Below are positions 37,150 to 49,660 of a DNA stretch of 64,000 nt, one piece after another. The notes under the pieces were generated by a model that was not told where the DNA came from, did no database searches, and saw only the letters and a list, made by a program, of their open reading frames with translations. Both the position numbers and the translations under genes were made by a program. Position 1 is the stretch's first letter. The number at the start of each line of letters is the position of its first letter. The stretch spans positions 187,681,851 to 187,745,850 of the forward strand of contig NC_133156.1 of assembly GCF_040802235.1 (NCBI RefSeq). The letters are read 5' to 3'. The stretch is from Manis javanica. Taxonomy: Eukaryota; Chordata; Mammalia; Pholidota; Manidae.

Positions 37150-37295
37150 ACTGGACTGATTCACTCATTCATTCATTCATTCATTCAAAAGATACCTAAT
37201 CAACACCTACTGTTTTAGACACCGAGGACAAAACAGTGAATAAGAGAGATGGAAAAAACTGTCCAATGGAGCTTATATTCCAGTATGAGAGATGT
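37150..37295 (+). mobile_element. L2-type 3' end with (ATTC)n
   Basis: (CATT)n at 37158-37187, followed by CAACACCTACTGTTTTAGAC and ACAGTGAATAAGAG and a GGAGCTTATATTCCAGT end. Confidence 0.6.
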
Positions 37296-37439
37296 ATTTG
37301 CTATGGGCTTACTAAAGTAGGAGGCTCACTTACATTTGTTTAGCTGCTCAACCCAGGCTTTTAGCCACTCATGTAATCCAGTTTAGTTCCCTTCTCTACT
37401 TCCCTTTTAAATGGAATAACTGAGTTCCTACTACTTGGT

Positions 37440-37640
37440 AAACACTAAAATTACATTAATTTTAATCACTACAAATCTTTAGGATGGTTAATGGTATTCC
37501 TGTTATATTATACGAGGAAACTGAGGTAAGAAAGGTAAAGTAATTTGTCCATAGTCACACAGTTAGGAAAGACCTGGGATTTGAACCAGGTGTGTACAGC
37601 TACAAGTCCTGTTTTGATAAACCATTTGGCCTCTCATAAA
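37440..37640 (-). mobile_element. MIR SINE
   Basis: Reverse MIR: ATACGAGGAAACTGAGG, CCATAGTCACACAGTTAGG, GGGATTTGAACCAGG. Confidence 0.75.
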
Positions 37641-38579
37641 TTTGATATTGCTCTGCGAGGTTCTAGATTAAAAGAAAATATTTTCTAATGTCAACTGATT
37701 TCACAGTGCAATAAAATGGTAGTTTCTGAGAATATCTCTATGACTTCATCTTTTCCTGCCAAATAAATTATTTATTCTTTTTATTCTGATTTATGAGCCC
37801 ATATGGTTTAAGCCAACTAAAATTCTTCAAATGGCTAAACACCTCAGAACACATAATCCTGGTTAGCTCTTCAAATTTTTTATCCAAAATCTAAACCCAA
37901 ACCCCATTCCAAAAAAAAAAAATGTAGTAGCAAACATCTGTTGCCCTGGAATAGTAATCTTAGGAGTCGATGTAAATAATCAAAATTATAGGTATTGTCT
38001 CTACTGGCCAAATTTGGAACAGTTTGGGCATTAGAAAGGATTGTAACATTGAACAAAAAACAAAGAGTCTAGAACTCAGAGTTAAAACTTTTTAAAAAGG
38101 TAGGAGGAAGCATTTTTTATTTTACAAATAAATGACAGTTAATAAATGTAGAAGGAGTAATATAATCAGAAAACCATTTTGCAACCACTTATATAATTAA
38201 TAAATGCTTTAAGCAAGGATTATCAATAGTTACATCAAAATCCCCCTTTCCTTGGAAACCACTGGGTGAAAGATTATTGGGAATAGGATATTTCCCAGTC
38301 TCAGGGGATTACCCCTTTTATCCTTATTAATTACAAAGAGTAAAAAGTACCTTTACAATAGAGAATTCTGATGGACACAAACCCATGTAGTTAAACCTAG
38401 CATCACCAGTAATGGAACAAATTGACATTATATACCTCTTGATGATTTGCAATGCACAATACCCAAAATGCCCTATGTAATATCCTTGCCAAAAAGTGTT
38501 TATCCAGAGTGTCTGATCACAAGGAAACAATCTGGCCAGTCTAGATTGGAGCCATTCTACAGGACAACTGACCTGGACT
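37641..38579. other. Unassigned AT-rich DNA
   Basis: No gene or confident repeat; A11 run near 37912-37922. Confidence 0.5.
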
Positions 38580-39085
38580 CTTTTAAAATGTCAATGTCAT
38601 GACAGACAAAAAACAAAAAACAGAAAAGAAGAGGTGAGGGGACTGTTTTAAATGAAAGGAAACCAAAGAGACAGAGCAACCAAATGCAAAAATGCAACAC
38701 TTGCTTCTTGATTGGATTGGAGGGGAGGGTTTTTTAAATATATCTTTGGAATAATTGGAACATTTTGGACTATATTTTAGATAATACTATTTCACTCACG
38801 TTAAATTTTCTGGGTGTAATAATGAGATTGTGCTGTATAGGAAAATGTCCTGATCTTGGGAAATGCACGATGAACTATTTAGGGTAAAGTATTAAGTTGT
38901 CTTCAATTTACTTTCAAAGATTAGATGGATAGATGGAATAGATAATATCAAAAGAGTAAGAGATAAAAAAAGAACAGAGAAAGCAAATGTTAACAACTGT
39001 CAATCTAGGTGAAAAATCCATAGATTTCATTGCTTTTTTATAAAACTTCATTGTATGTTTGAAAAAATTCAGAATAAAAACTGGC
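38580..39085 (+). mobile_element. Old LINE 3' end (L1ME-type)
   Basis: TAATAATGAGATTGTGCTGTATAGG-like phrase near 38817 and a terminal AAAAAATTCAGAATAAAAACTG (39062 onward) fit the 3' ends of this L1 group. Confidence 0.5.
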
Positions 39086-42000
39086 AGAAGAAAAATAAAG
39101 GTGCTAGACTAGATGGGGTATTCATTCCTGACTTTGATGGCCCTTGAAAAATGCCAGGATCTGAAATAGATCACACACACTGAGTGCCAGCCTTCACATT
39201 TGGCATGCTCAGGAGCTGACTGAATGGGGTGCTGGCTGACCGCTCCTTTCCTGAGTCGGCACATTTTGATGATTGTTTGGAGCTGGATTTGATGGACAAG
39301 AGGATATTTGTGCATGGCTGGGAGAGACTATGAGGGGTGACTCAGGAAAAGACTGGGAAGGAGATGAGGGGGCAGAGAGATGGGATGTTTGTAGCCAGGG
39401 AACACTCAGGAAATATGTGGGAAATGTGGAGGAGGGGTGTCTGGGAAAGGGTGAAGGAGCAGGGGCTTATCTAAAAACCCTTTAATTAAAAAACAACAGG
39501 AGAAAGCTTCTTTGGTCTTGTTTATTTACCTACCACAGGTTCCCACTGTGAAGTAGGCAGGCAGCATGAACCTGCATTTCCTCATCCTGTAAGTGAGCAC
39601 AAGCTTCCTTCCATACTCTTTCATCCAAGCCCCCTTTCCTTGGAAACAGCTGTTCTTCCAGTTAATGTGACCAAAATAAGGAACAGAAAAATCTTAGAGC
39701 TGGCATATGTTTGGAGACAGACTGTAGGAGGGCAAGGGTAGAAACAGAAAGACCAGTTTGGAAGATTTACAGTTGTTCAAATGACCAATGATGGCAGCCT
39801 GGACTGAGGGGTTACAGAGGAGGTGGTAAGAGACAGTTGGATTCTAGATGCTTGAAGGCAGAAATCAAGAGTGTTTCATTGCTGCCTTGCCTACAAACAT
39901 CACTGGCCCCTCAAAGATTTCCCTTCAGAATTGCTTATCTCTGTGAATGATTTATATTCTAACTGGAGGGCTCCGTTTATTAGAGCCACACGGTGAGTTG
40001 GAGCACAGACAATGAAGTAATTCCATCCCTAATCCTGGAAACACTATTTAAGGGTGCACCTTCCTGATAAAGACTAGTCAGCAACATCAAAGGAAGTTGA
40101 GCCCAGCTGACATTGCACCTTTTCCAGGAAGCCTTACTCCAGAGCATGATGTCTATCTCCTCTATATTTGATCTTGAGGAGATACATTTATCTACTCAAG
40201 GGCAGTCTCTTCTACAGTAATGATCAGTAAGTCTCTTAATTTTCAAGACAACTCTTCCAAGGCAGGTGATATTGTCTTCACTTCTTTGATGGCAGGAAGG
40301 AGTTGCTGACAGATGGTGGTCACAAAGCTAGTTATAGTGGAAGAAAAAATGGGGAATGGTACCCAGGTCTCAGGTCTTCCCACAGTGTTTCACCCAGAAC
40401 TTAGAAGAAACATCCATTTATTTAATTAGTCAATAGACACATTATTTCCCACATCAGGCTCTACTATATGGACATAGGCTCATGGAGGGACATACAAAAA
40501 AGGGCACGATTTGTGTTCAGATGCTTGACACCAAAAGTGGAGAAATGGACATGCAAATACCTAACAGCATTATAGTGTGGTGAGTACCATGGGAGTTCCT
40601 AGGGGAGTGTCTGGGTGAGGGAAGGCATAAAATGGATCCATCTGATCTAGGTTTTGAAAAAACAAAAGTATTTTTCTAGAAACAGAGTAGGGAAAGTTAT
40701 TCAAGGACAAGTGCTTCCAAAGCTGGGTAACTTTGGTTCCTGTTCTATTGCTGAGTCTCTCATCTCTCCCAAGCCCAGCAGCTGGCTTTAGGAAACCGAG
40801 GAACAGTCCCAGGAACCCAGGCTTGCCTAACTCAAAAGTACTCAATGCAACAAGAGACCCACATTATGGAGCCAGGAGGTGTTATAAGCATCAGGGTTCA
40901 CCCACCTGCACCATCATTTACAGACTGAAATATCATTTATGTAATGCTGTTCAGTGGATTAAGGCAATGCTCAACCTTCACTACTGCACACAGTGGCCCC
41001 AACACCTCATTTCAGTCAAGATATAAAATCTATTTTTGCTACAAATGAAAGAACATTGCAGTTCATTTGACATGGAATAAAGTGCAGTTCAACTTGCCTT
41101 GAGTAAGAGAGCACAGGAGCAAGGGAAAGCCTCTGGTTTACTGGCACCTGGGAAAAGTTGCTTCCTAGGAATTTAACAAACCAGCCAGCACAACCAACAG
41201 TCCTCTCATAGAGACATGGCACTGAAGGGCAGCCAAGAGAAGGTTATTTCTGTGGGCATTATCATGCCATATTAGGAATTTTGGCCGGGGGGGGGGGGGT
41301 ACTATTACCATAGCAGCTGAAGTGGCAGGAGATTTTTAAGTAAAAAATAATGGTGAACACACATTTTAAAAAGACAACGGACAGCAGTATATATTAGAGG
41401 TGCAGAGGACATTGAGAGTGTGACTGTTTAGAAGGTTAATGAAAAAATTCCAGTGAGAGAATGATGAGGCATCTACCCAGGCAATGAGAATGAAGAGGAG
41501 GAAATGCATTCAGAAACTATTTAGGAGACAGAGTCATCAAGACCTAGATGACTAATTGAATGTAGGGGGTGAGAAAATAGCAGGAGGAGAGGATGACTCC
41601 TGAGTGTCTGACTTGGGAAAGTGGTTGGGTGGTGGTTGGAAGAAGAGAGAGAAAGAGAAATAATGCATGTGTTTCTCTGTGTTTGTGGGTACCTGTGTGC
41701 ATGTGCATGAGTGTGTGTCTGCAGAGAGTTCAACTTTATAGCTGTTGAAGTGACTATGGACCATAGGCATAGGTTTCCGGCAGAGAGGTGGATATATTGT
41801 CTGCAATTCAGGAGAAAATTTCAGGCTGGAGATAGACATTTGAGAGTCATCAGAGCTTAAATGACAAATAGGTATGGATGAGGTAACCCAAGGAGACTAG
41901 AGAGAGAAGGCTGAAGAATTAGGAAACATCAACATTTAAAGGGCAACTGGAAGCAGTTGCCCATGAAGAACACTATAGAATAAAGCCACACAAACTCCAA

Positions 42001-42474
42001 ATTCTAAACACCAGTGGAAGCCTTAGATGTTCTAGCTCAGTTGAAGTTACATATGGCTGCATACAACAGAAAACTGGCTACAATGGATTAGACAACTTAT
42101 CCATTAGGCAGGTCAGGCAAGGCTTAATGAATCCATCAAAACTCATGCTTGTAGTTCCTTTTGTCCTCATGGTTGCCAGATGGCTGCCCAACATCAGGCA
42201 TTACGCCCTAATTCCAAGCAGCAAGAAGGAATGGCAAAAGGCAAAAGACACTCGCTGAGGACCCCTGCACCCCTACCGTTTATCAGAAAAACAATAGTCT
42301 TCTGAGAAGTTCCATCCCTTAGACTAAAAACTGTAACTCTTTGGCCAGGATTGGGGATATGAATGTGCCATTGCATATACATGTATGAATTCTCCATGTA
42401 TTCATATAATTCACATAGGAATTCATATAACATTCTTCAGGAACCTAGGAGAGATGACGTGTTTTCCTTATTTT
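39086..42474. other. Unassigned intergenic DNA
   Basis: Long, mostly unique stretch. A G13 run lies at 41287-41299, a GA/TG-rich patch at 41640-41725, and a possible MIR remnant near 40230-40380. All frames are short and unsupported. Confidence 0.5.
41287..41299. repeat. G13 homopolymer
   Basis: Thirteen consecutive G following GGCC; a difficult run for sequencing, so its length may be inexact. Confidence 0.85.
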
Positions 42475-43800
42475 AACTTTTTGTTTCCAAACAATTTCAC
42501 ACTAATAGAAAACTTGCAAAAATAATACAAATAATTCCTGTATACTCCTCACCCAAAATTCCAAATATTAACATTTACATTTACTTTATCATTTTCTCTC
42601 TCATGCACATTTACTCTACATACTTTAGTGTGTACATCTCTAAAAATTAGGACCCACTCTTACATAACCACAGTATAATGATCAAAACCAGAATATTAAC
42701 ATTGATACAATACTACTACTAATCTACAGCTTTTGCCAGTTGTCACACTAATGTCCTTTATCACAAAGAAAAATATTTTATTTCTAATCCAGGAACCAAT
42801 CTAAGGTCATATGTTGCATTTTGTTGTCATTTTGCTTTAGTCTCCTTTACTGGAGAAAGTTCCTCAAACTGTCTTTATCTTCCATGTCATTGACATTTTT
42901 GAAGACCTGACAGGCCAGTTGCCTTGTAGAACATTCATTATTTGGGTTTGTCTGATGTTTTCTCATGGCTCAGGTTACATATTTTTGGCCAGAATATTAC
43001 AGAAGTGATACAAAGAGCATCATAACAGGAGGCACATAATTTTGATTTGTACTATTACTAGTGATATTAACTTCCATCACTTGGTTAACGTAGTGTGGGT
43101 ACAATTGTAATATTTCCAGAATATCTCACCTGGCTTTAGTACGTCTGCATATCAATAGGCATTCAGAGATGGAAAGAAGTATGGCTTTAGTGCATTTGCA
43201 TCATTCCTCAGGGGTGGAGAGAAGTTCATCTCCATATTAATGGATAATTACCTGAACAACAGAGGGCTTATCTGTACCTGAGAGGAGGTGGGGTGGGGGG
43301 CGGTTTTGCTTCTGCTGGAGCAGGAAAGAGAGAACCAGCCCCAGACTGCAGTTTGTAAGCAATAAATGGATTTTAAACTTTATTTCTCCCTTTGACTGAT
43401 TTTGGTTTTTAGAGGTATTTTGCCCCAGGATTTCCTCTCCCCGGACTTACAGGTAGTAAGATGGCATTCATCAGATTTCCATACTATGAAGTTACTATTT
43501 TACCCTTTGAAATTAAATTAGTAAGAATCTTTGAGAGATGCTTAGAGACTATAAATCTCATGTCTCTCATCAAACTTGCACCAATTAGTTTAAGCATACT
43601 TTGCAGATCCTTCCTGAAACAATAATACAGTGATATACAAAATGGTGATTTTCTGATTCTGTCATTCATTCTATAATATATTACTTTGCCTTTTACCATA
43701 TAGAACTTTTCTTCCTCCTATATTTACTTATGTTTCAGTATGGACTCATGGAATCCTATTCTAGTCATTGGTCATAATCCATTACTAACATTACTTATTT
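42475..43800 (-). mobile_element. Ancient LINE-type repeat split by a solo LTR
   Basis: The same family as 34346-34985 (TTGTCACACTAATGTCC, GGGTTTGTCTGATGTTTTC, ATTACAGAAGTGATAC). It reads up to 43093 and resumes at 43452 (GAAGTTACTATTTTACCC, ATGGTGATTTTCTGATTC), with the LTR between. Confidence 0.6.
43094..43451 (+). mobile_element. Solo LTR of an endogenous retrovirus
   Basis: 358 bp from TGTGGGTACAATT to GGACTTACA, with an AATAAA signal at 43361-43366. Flanks are CGTAG (43089-43093) and GGTAG (43452-43456), a 5-bp duplication with one mismatch. Insertion into an older repeat confirms both borders. Unrelated in sequence to the LTR pair at 21-24 kb. No viral genes remain. Confidence 0.7.
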
Positions 43801-44269
43801 TGATGTTCAAATTGTCACAGATTGGCCGTTAAGAGCCCCATTAAGCTGACTTCTGTGTCCTTTTCACATATCCCCATCCTTTCTTGAGCATCCTTCTTTG
43901 AGATGATTACTTTATTTGGATGGTTATTTTAATAGGGCACATTATCACCTTGATAAAATCAGGCTTCTGTTAGTAAGGAACAAGAGGGAAAAATGGAGAT
44001 GATGTAGGAAACCAGCTGAGTCTTCCAACTTTATTCCTCACCAGCCATGAGCTGGTGGCTTGGATTTAGGCTGACAGTCTGGCTTTGTTTTAACAGAACA
44101 ACTCTGTTCCCACATTCCAAAAACAGCCCTGAGGCCATGTAATTGCATCCATGCCTTTCCTCCCTGTAAACCTTTATGACCATCCACAGTGAGTGCTCCT
44201 AGGACCAAGTCCCCTGTGGTGCACAACTCCAGGGAATGCCATTCACCTCGTAGACTGTGAATGATGTAC

Positions 44270-44580
44270 TAGGGCAGGGTCCCATCAACTTATTCTATAG
44301 AGGGCCCCATTGGAGATGTTTTCAGAGGTGTGGGCCATTCCCTCTTCATTTAACTACTCAACTTTGCCACTGTAGTGTGAAAGCAGCCACAGACAATATG
44401 TAAATGCATCTGCAGGGCTGTGATCCAGTAAAATTTTATGAATACTGATATGGAATTTCATACCATTTTCATGTATCATGAAATATTATTACTTTCAATT
44501 TAAAATTAAAAATGTAAAAACCATTTTTAGCTCATGGGCTTTACAAACACGGGCAGCTGGATGGATGACTCATAGTTTCC
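44270..44580 (-). mobile_element. hAT-type MITE
   Basis: The phrase CAACTTTGCCACTGTAGTGTG followed by AGACAATATGTAAATGCATC and CCAGTAAAATTTTATG is the reverse of the repeat at 46558-46738. An AT-rich insert of about 80 bases lies in its right part. Confidence 0.55.
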
Positions 44581-45004
44581 CACCCTGCCTTGCTCAGCCT
44601 GAGTTGTCATATGCAGCAGCCCAGCCTCTAGCCAGATCTCTTCTCCCTCACCCAAATCTGCAGTCTGCCCTCCTGCTCTGGGCTTTCCTCCACCTCCTGC
44701 CCTTTTTCTCAGGTGTTTTCCTCTGTACTCCAGAGCGTCCATTCAATTGTAAATAAACGTTTTTCACCTTTAACCTGTTAGCTCTTCTCTCACCTTACCT
44801 GCGAAGGAAATGTAGTCCCTAAGGAACTTTCTTCCTTTGCTGAATTCTAGAAAGCAAGTTACTCTTTCTCATACCCCATAACCATAGATATAGGAAGTGG
44901 TGTTGACATTCGCCACATTCCTAAATCTTACATCTAAACCTTTATTCTTCCACCCTCTTGCAAAACCCCTCCTTCTTTGAAGCTCTTATCTTCCAACTCT
45001 GAAC
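44581..45004. other. Unassigned intergenic DNA
   Basis: C/T-rich; may include L2-derived text near 44900-45000, not secure. Confidence 0.4.
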
Positions 45005-45180
45005 ACCAGCTAACATACACTGAGTGCCATCTTCACAGCTACTAGGAGAGTGGTACCATTACTATCCCCACTTTGCAGAGAGGCCCAGAGAGGTGAAGGT
45101 AACACAGCTAATAAATGGCAGAGCCAGGATCCTAATCTCAGCAGTCCATGCTTGTTACCAAAATGTTACATTGCCTTTTC
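45005..45180 (-). mobile_element. MIR-family SINE
   Basis: CACTTTGCAGAGAGGCCCAG and GGTAACACAGCTAATAAATGG with AGAGCCAGGATCC are reverse MIR. Confidence 0.65.
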
Positions 45181-45621
45181 TCTATGATCACGTACCATAT
45201 GGATAACTATCCTCCATCCTAGCCTCATTATTCATTATCAGTTAAGCACATAGGCACAAACAGATGGACAATCAACTTGAGCCATTTGAAGAGGATTAAC
45301 AGAGTAACTACTCGTAAAGGAACCTTTCTCAACTTTTTTCATTATAATCCACCTTGCAGAGAAAAATTAATTTACCAACTCACTAATTTATCTACTTAAA
45401 TTAATTAATTAATAGGGCATCCAGCTAACTTGGCCCAATCCATTCTTCCCACTGTAAGTGAAAAGTGGTCTTTCTAACTGCAAACAGTGGGTACCTCTGG
45501 GACAAGGAACCGGATGGCTGGAGGCGGGCAGGAGGGGAACCTTTTCAGGTCTTGAATGTTGTACAGTGCATGTATCATCTAATTTTAAAATAAAATGTAA
45601 CTTTAAAAATTGACCTAAAAT

Positions 45622-45884
45622 ATATTGCATGATCAAAACCGAAAGTTTCTGTGATGAATGCCCTTGTACTGTTCACCATGTAAGAATTTATTCACTATGT
45701 AAGAATTCGTTCACCATGTAAGAACTTGTTCGTTATGCTTCAGAAGATTGGAGACTGATGAGAATTAGGCTTGAGATGGATTAATGATTGTACATTGAGC
45801 GTTGACCCCCCTATACTGAATTTTATTGTTGTTAACAACCATTTGATCAATAAATATGAGAGATGCCCTCTCAAAAAAAAAAAA
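45622..45884 (+). mobile_element. Young A-tailed retroelement with perfect target duplications
   Basis: A perfect 17-bp duplication AAAAATTGACCTAAAAT flanks it (45605-45621 and 45885-45901). The body ends AATAAATATGAGAGATGCC, CTCTC and a poly(A). It inserted into an L2. Three copies of a unit like TTCACCATGTAAGAA (45671-45731) lie in its 5' part. No coding capacity remains. Best read as a 5'-truncated, lineage-specific L1 3' end or a sequence moved by L1. Confidence 0.75.
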
Positions 45885-45889
45885 AAAAA

Positions 45890-46260
45890 TTGACCTAAAA
45901 TGCAAATCTGATCATTCTTTCCCATGCCCAAAACACTTCAGTAGTCCCATCTGCCACCAAGTTAAAATCCAAGTGCATTCATATGTCATACAAGGCCCCA
46001 AGCACACTTCTTTAGCCTTACTCCTCCACTTACCACCTCAAACCCTATGTCTTGACATGTGAATTACTGAAAAATGAATACATTCCCTAAGCAACTTTGT
46101 TCCTTTGTTGCCAATTGGCTCATAATGCCATTTTGTACCAGACACCTGTTTTTACATATAGGCAGTTTCTACATCCTAGAATGCAAAGCCTCCCCCTCTC
46201 CTCTTTTCTTCCTGGTGACTTCATCCTTCAAAAACCAGTTAAAATAACTTCTCCAGAGTC
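45890..46260 (-). mobile_element. L2 fragment
   Basis: GCAAATCTGATCATTC, CATACAAGGCCCCAAGC and TTCATCCTTCAAAAACCAG run in reverse L2 order. It is interrupted on its left by the young retroelement. Confidence 0.65.
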
Positions 46261-46304
46261 CCTTGAGAATAGATGCCGAAGTTCTCCACTGAGCCACCAC
46301 TGTA

Positions 46305-46480
46305 GAGTGTGGTGATTAAGAGTGTAGGTTCTGACGCCAGACTGTGTGGGTTCAGATCCTGGATTTGTCATTTACCAGTTGGTGACTTTGGACAAGTTAC
46401 TCAACCTCTGTGCTTCAGTTTCCTTATTTGTAAAATGGAGATTAAACTAGTTCCTATCTTAGAAGAAGAGTATTCATTCA
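46305..46480 (+). mobile_element. MIR SINE
   Basis: GTGGTGATTAAGAGTGTAGG, GTTCAGATCCTGGATTTG, GGACAAGTTACTCAACCTC, TTATTTGTAAAATGGAG. Confidence 0.8.
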
Positions 46481-46557
46481 CCAAATATTTACTGACTACC
46501 TATTACATATCAAAACAAAAATTCCTGTCTGGGTGGAACCTATAATAGATTTTAGAG

Positions 46558-46738
46558 CACGGTTAGCAAACTACAGCCTCTGTGCCAAATGTTGCCATCT
46601 GTTTTGTAAATAAAGTTTTATTGGAACAAGGCTCTGCCCATTCATTTGTGCATTGTCTATGGCCACTTCCTGCTATATTCAAAATATATTTGCCTTTAAG
46701 AAAATAGTTACCTTAAAGAAAAACTTTGCTAGCCTCTG
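46558..46738 (+). mobile_element. hAT-type MITE
   Basis: Begins with GGTTAGCAAACTACAGCC, contains AAATAAAGTTTTATTGGAAC and GTCTATGGCCACTTCC, and ends AAACTTTGCTAGCC-like: the well-known layout of a mammalian hAT MITE. The central part is shortened. Confidence 0.7.
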
Positions 46739-48419
46739 CTCTTGCGAGATTGAGTTCATACATGTAAAATGTTTAAAACTTAAAAACATTGCCTGGAACC
46801 TGGTAAGCACTCAATGGATGCCAGCTTTATTAATATTATTGCATAGCCTTACAATAATACTTAACACAGGCACTGAGTAAAATTTTTGCTGAATAAATGA
46901 AAAAACAGAGCAGTAAAGAGGAACTAGAAGTTGGGGTCATGGAAGCCATGGGAGGAAGAGTTTCAGGAAGGTAGAAGTGGTTAACTATGTTAAGTGACAA
47001 ATCAATACTGAAGAAACTGTCAGATTTGGCAGTCCAGTGATGTGGCCTAACCAAGGAGTAACTAGACTGTGGTAGGTTTAGGAGGGGTGAAATTGAGGAA
47101 GATAAGATAGGAAAATAGAGATACACAGCTAATGTGAGGGCAAGTACTGAGATAAAAATAAACATATTTGCTCTGCTACCTGAATTTTTTTAAATGTGCT
47201 AACCAAAAATTGGTGGTTTCTTGAAATACTGGGGTATCTGAGAGATTTTTCTGCTGATCTTTGAGCTCTCCAGTGTTAGGTAAAATGTCACTGCTTAAAA
47301 ATCAAGTCCGGAATTAACAGACAAAACTTCAGTAAGACTCTTCAAGTCCAAAACCTTTAAAAGATTTATGATGATGTTGAAGTTAAAGTAATGTTTGTTT
47401 CTTTTGTGATCTTAATCATTTGTGTGATCTCAGCTGGTCTGAAATGAGAATTTCAATGCAAACAGCAGTGTAAAGTTGCCTACAGAATATTTATGGTAAT
47501 TGCAGCACAAAACTCTACAAGCATATTTTTTGTTCATTATATAAACATTACTGAGTACTTTGCATGCACTACACATTCTGATAGATATAGATATATGTGC
47601 ATGGAACTTAATTAGGTCATTGCTTTCCCCATCCCCTCCAGGAATTTATGATTTAGTTGGTAAAGAAAGCTAGTTGAGCAAATAGGTTCAATATTTGTCA
47701 TACACGTTAAGGCAGAAATTTAAATGGGTTACAGCAGGAGCACAGAATAAAATCTTTTATATGAAACTATTTTTACATCTATACATATGTACAGGAAGAC
47801 TAAAGAGCATGACATCAACTCATAGCCTCTTTCTGGAAAACATATGAGATATCTGAACACATGCAGAGTATAACTGAGATTTTAAAGGGCTATAGAAGAA
47901 TATGTTTTGTGTAATTCTATTTTTATTAAAATATGCACTGTGTAATATTTTATTAAAATATATACTCTATATAGGTAAATTCTATAAAATATCCATTTAA
48001 AATATTAATAGGGGTCATATCTAGGTGGTGGGGTTACCAGAATATTATTTTCTTCAGTATACTCTTTTGGACTTTAAATGTTTCCACAATGGATAGGGCT
48101 TAATTTTATAATCACACATAACTATGGAACAGAACCTTTGAGTTTTAATTACCACCTGTTACACACAACATGTGAACACACAGAGGCTATAGGTTTTTAT
48201 GTTTTTGTAGATTGTCCAATGTTTAGATGTTACATGAATAACAACAAAAACTTCTCAGCCTGCAAATGTCAGCAGACGACGTCTCAAAGAGATATGTCTA
48301 GAAGTCAACTCAGTTAGTTAGTTTTCTTCTTAAAGGTGGCAAACCAACCAGGCACCTGCCATTGAGACAATGGGATTTACTTAACACAGAGGGTGCTGTG
48401 GCATACAGTGAATGAGTAC
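46739..48419. other. Unassigned AT-rich DNA
   Basis: No gene evident. The part near 47900-48110 (GGTGGGGTTACCAGAAT, TTTCCACAATGGATAGGG) resembles the 3' end of an old LINE. Confidence 0.45.
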
Positions 48420-48760
48420 AGTGCGGCTCACTTAGCTTGGCCACAAACAACAAATCACCGGTAAAAAGTGTCTTAAACAATATAGATTTGCTATTTTATG
48501 TAAGTCAAGAAATAGGAGGGTTCCAAGTCTAGTTAGCTCAATAGCTCGGCAACTTCAGGGTTCTGAGCTAGCTCTCTGACTTTCTTGGCTTTCCCCTCCT
48601 AGTATCCTTGAACACCACTGCCTCACATAAGAACCTCAGAAGGCAAGAACTGGGGGCATTCTCCATCACCCCATCTATCTCTCTTTTCCGGATTTCAATC
48701 AAATCTTTCCCAGGATTTCCCTAGCAGACATCTTCCTACATTTTATTGGCCAGACTGACA
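48420..48760 (-). mobile_element. Possible LTR/LINE fragment
   Basis: GTGTCTTAAACAATATAGATTTG and a CTCCATCACCCCATC downstream look like a reverse-oriented MaLR-like or related repeat, but the match is weak. Confidence 0.25.
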
Positions 48761-49025
48761 GTTCAATGTAAGGAAAAATGGGGGGGTGGGGGTGGAAACT
48801 GTACTCAGTTGAAAGAAAAAACCACCCCTAAACCAAAAACTGGAGAAAGGAATTACAGTTATTGCTCTAGGCCAGCAATGTACAGTAGAATTTAACATAA
48901 GCAATAATGCAAGACATATCTGTATCTCCCTGAGTAGTCTTTGGAAAGCTAAAAGCAAATCTTAATCATGAATGAGCTACAACATGTATAAGCAACAAGG
49001 CCTCCTACCAGCATAATTAGAAGTA

Positions 49026-49344
49026 CAGTTGACCTTAAACAACATGGTGGTCAAGGGCGCTGACCCCTTTGCAGTAAAAAGCTGCATGTAACTTTGACTC
49101 CCCAAAAACTTAACTATTCTTAGCCTACTGTTGTCTGCAAGCCTTACCAATAACATAAGCAGCCAATTACCACATATTTTGTATGTTATGTTTGTCATAT
49201 ACTGTGTTCTTATAATAAAGCTAGAGAAGAGTTAAGAAAATCCTAAGAGAAAATATATTTACAGTACTGTACTGTACTTATTGAAAAAATCCACAGATAA
49301 GAGGACCTGCACATTTCAAACCTATGTTGTTCAAGGGCCAACTG
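49026..49344 (-). mobile_element. Tigger-type MITE (Tigger2/MER8-like)
   Basis: 319 bp with TA on both sides (49024-49025, 49345-49346). Ends are CAGTTGACCTTAAACAAC and GTTGTTCAAGGGCCAACTG. It is the inverse orientation of 30120-30447 (shared CCAATAACATAAGC, TTTTGTATGTTATG in reverse). Confidence 0.85.
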
Positions 49345-49499
49345 TACTCCATGATTTTATATTACTGTTCAACTGGGGACCTTCCCAGCCCCTTATCTAA
49401 TATGAGAAAGCTGGGCCAGCGACACATGAAAAGTCATTCAAAAGGGCACTTTCTGTGATGCTATGGGGAAAAATGTACTTTGAGAGGGAAAGGCCAGCC

Positions 49500-49660
49500 A
49501 GCCATGGTGCCAGTCATTCACTTAGTATTACAGGGTACCCACTATGTGCCACAGTGACTCTAGACTGAAAAAGAGAATCAGATATGGTCCCTACTCTTGG
49601 TGAACTTACAATCTAATGGGGAGAAAACAGAGATAAGCAGATACACAATTACAAAAGGTG
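49500..49660 (+). mobile_element. L2-type 3' end
   Basis: CAGGGTACCCACTATGTGCC, GGTCCCTACTCTTGGTG and AACTTACAATCTAATGGGG. Confidence 0.6.

Noticed and set aside
37158..37187. Regular ATTC repeats as a CRISPR-like array
   Set aside because: Simple tetranucleotide repeat at the start of an L2-type tail; no spacers and a mammalian context.
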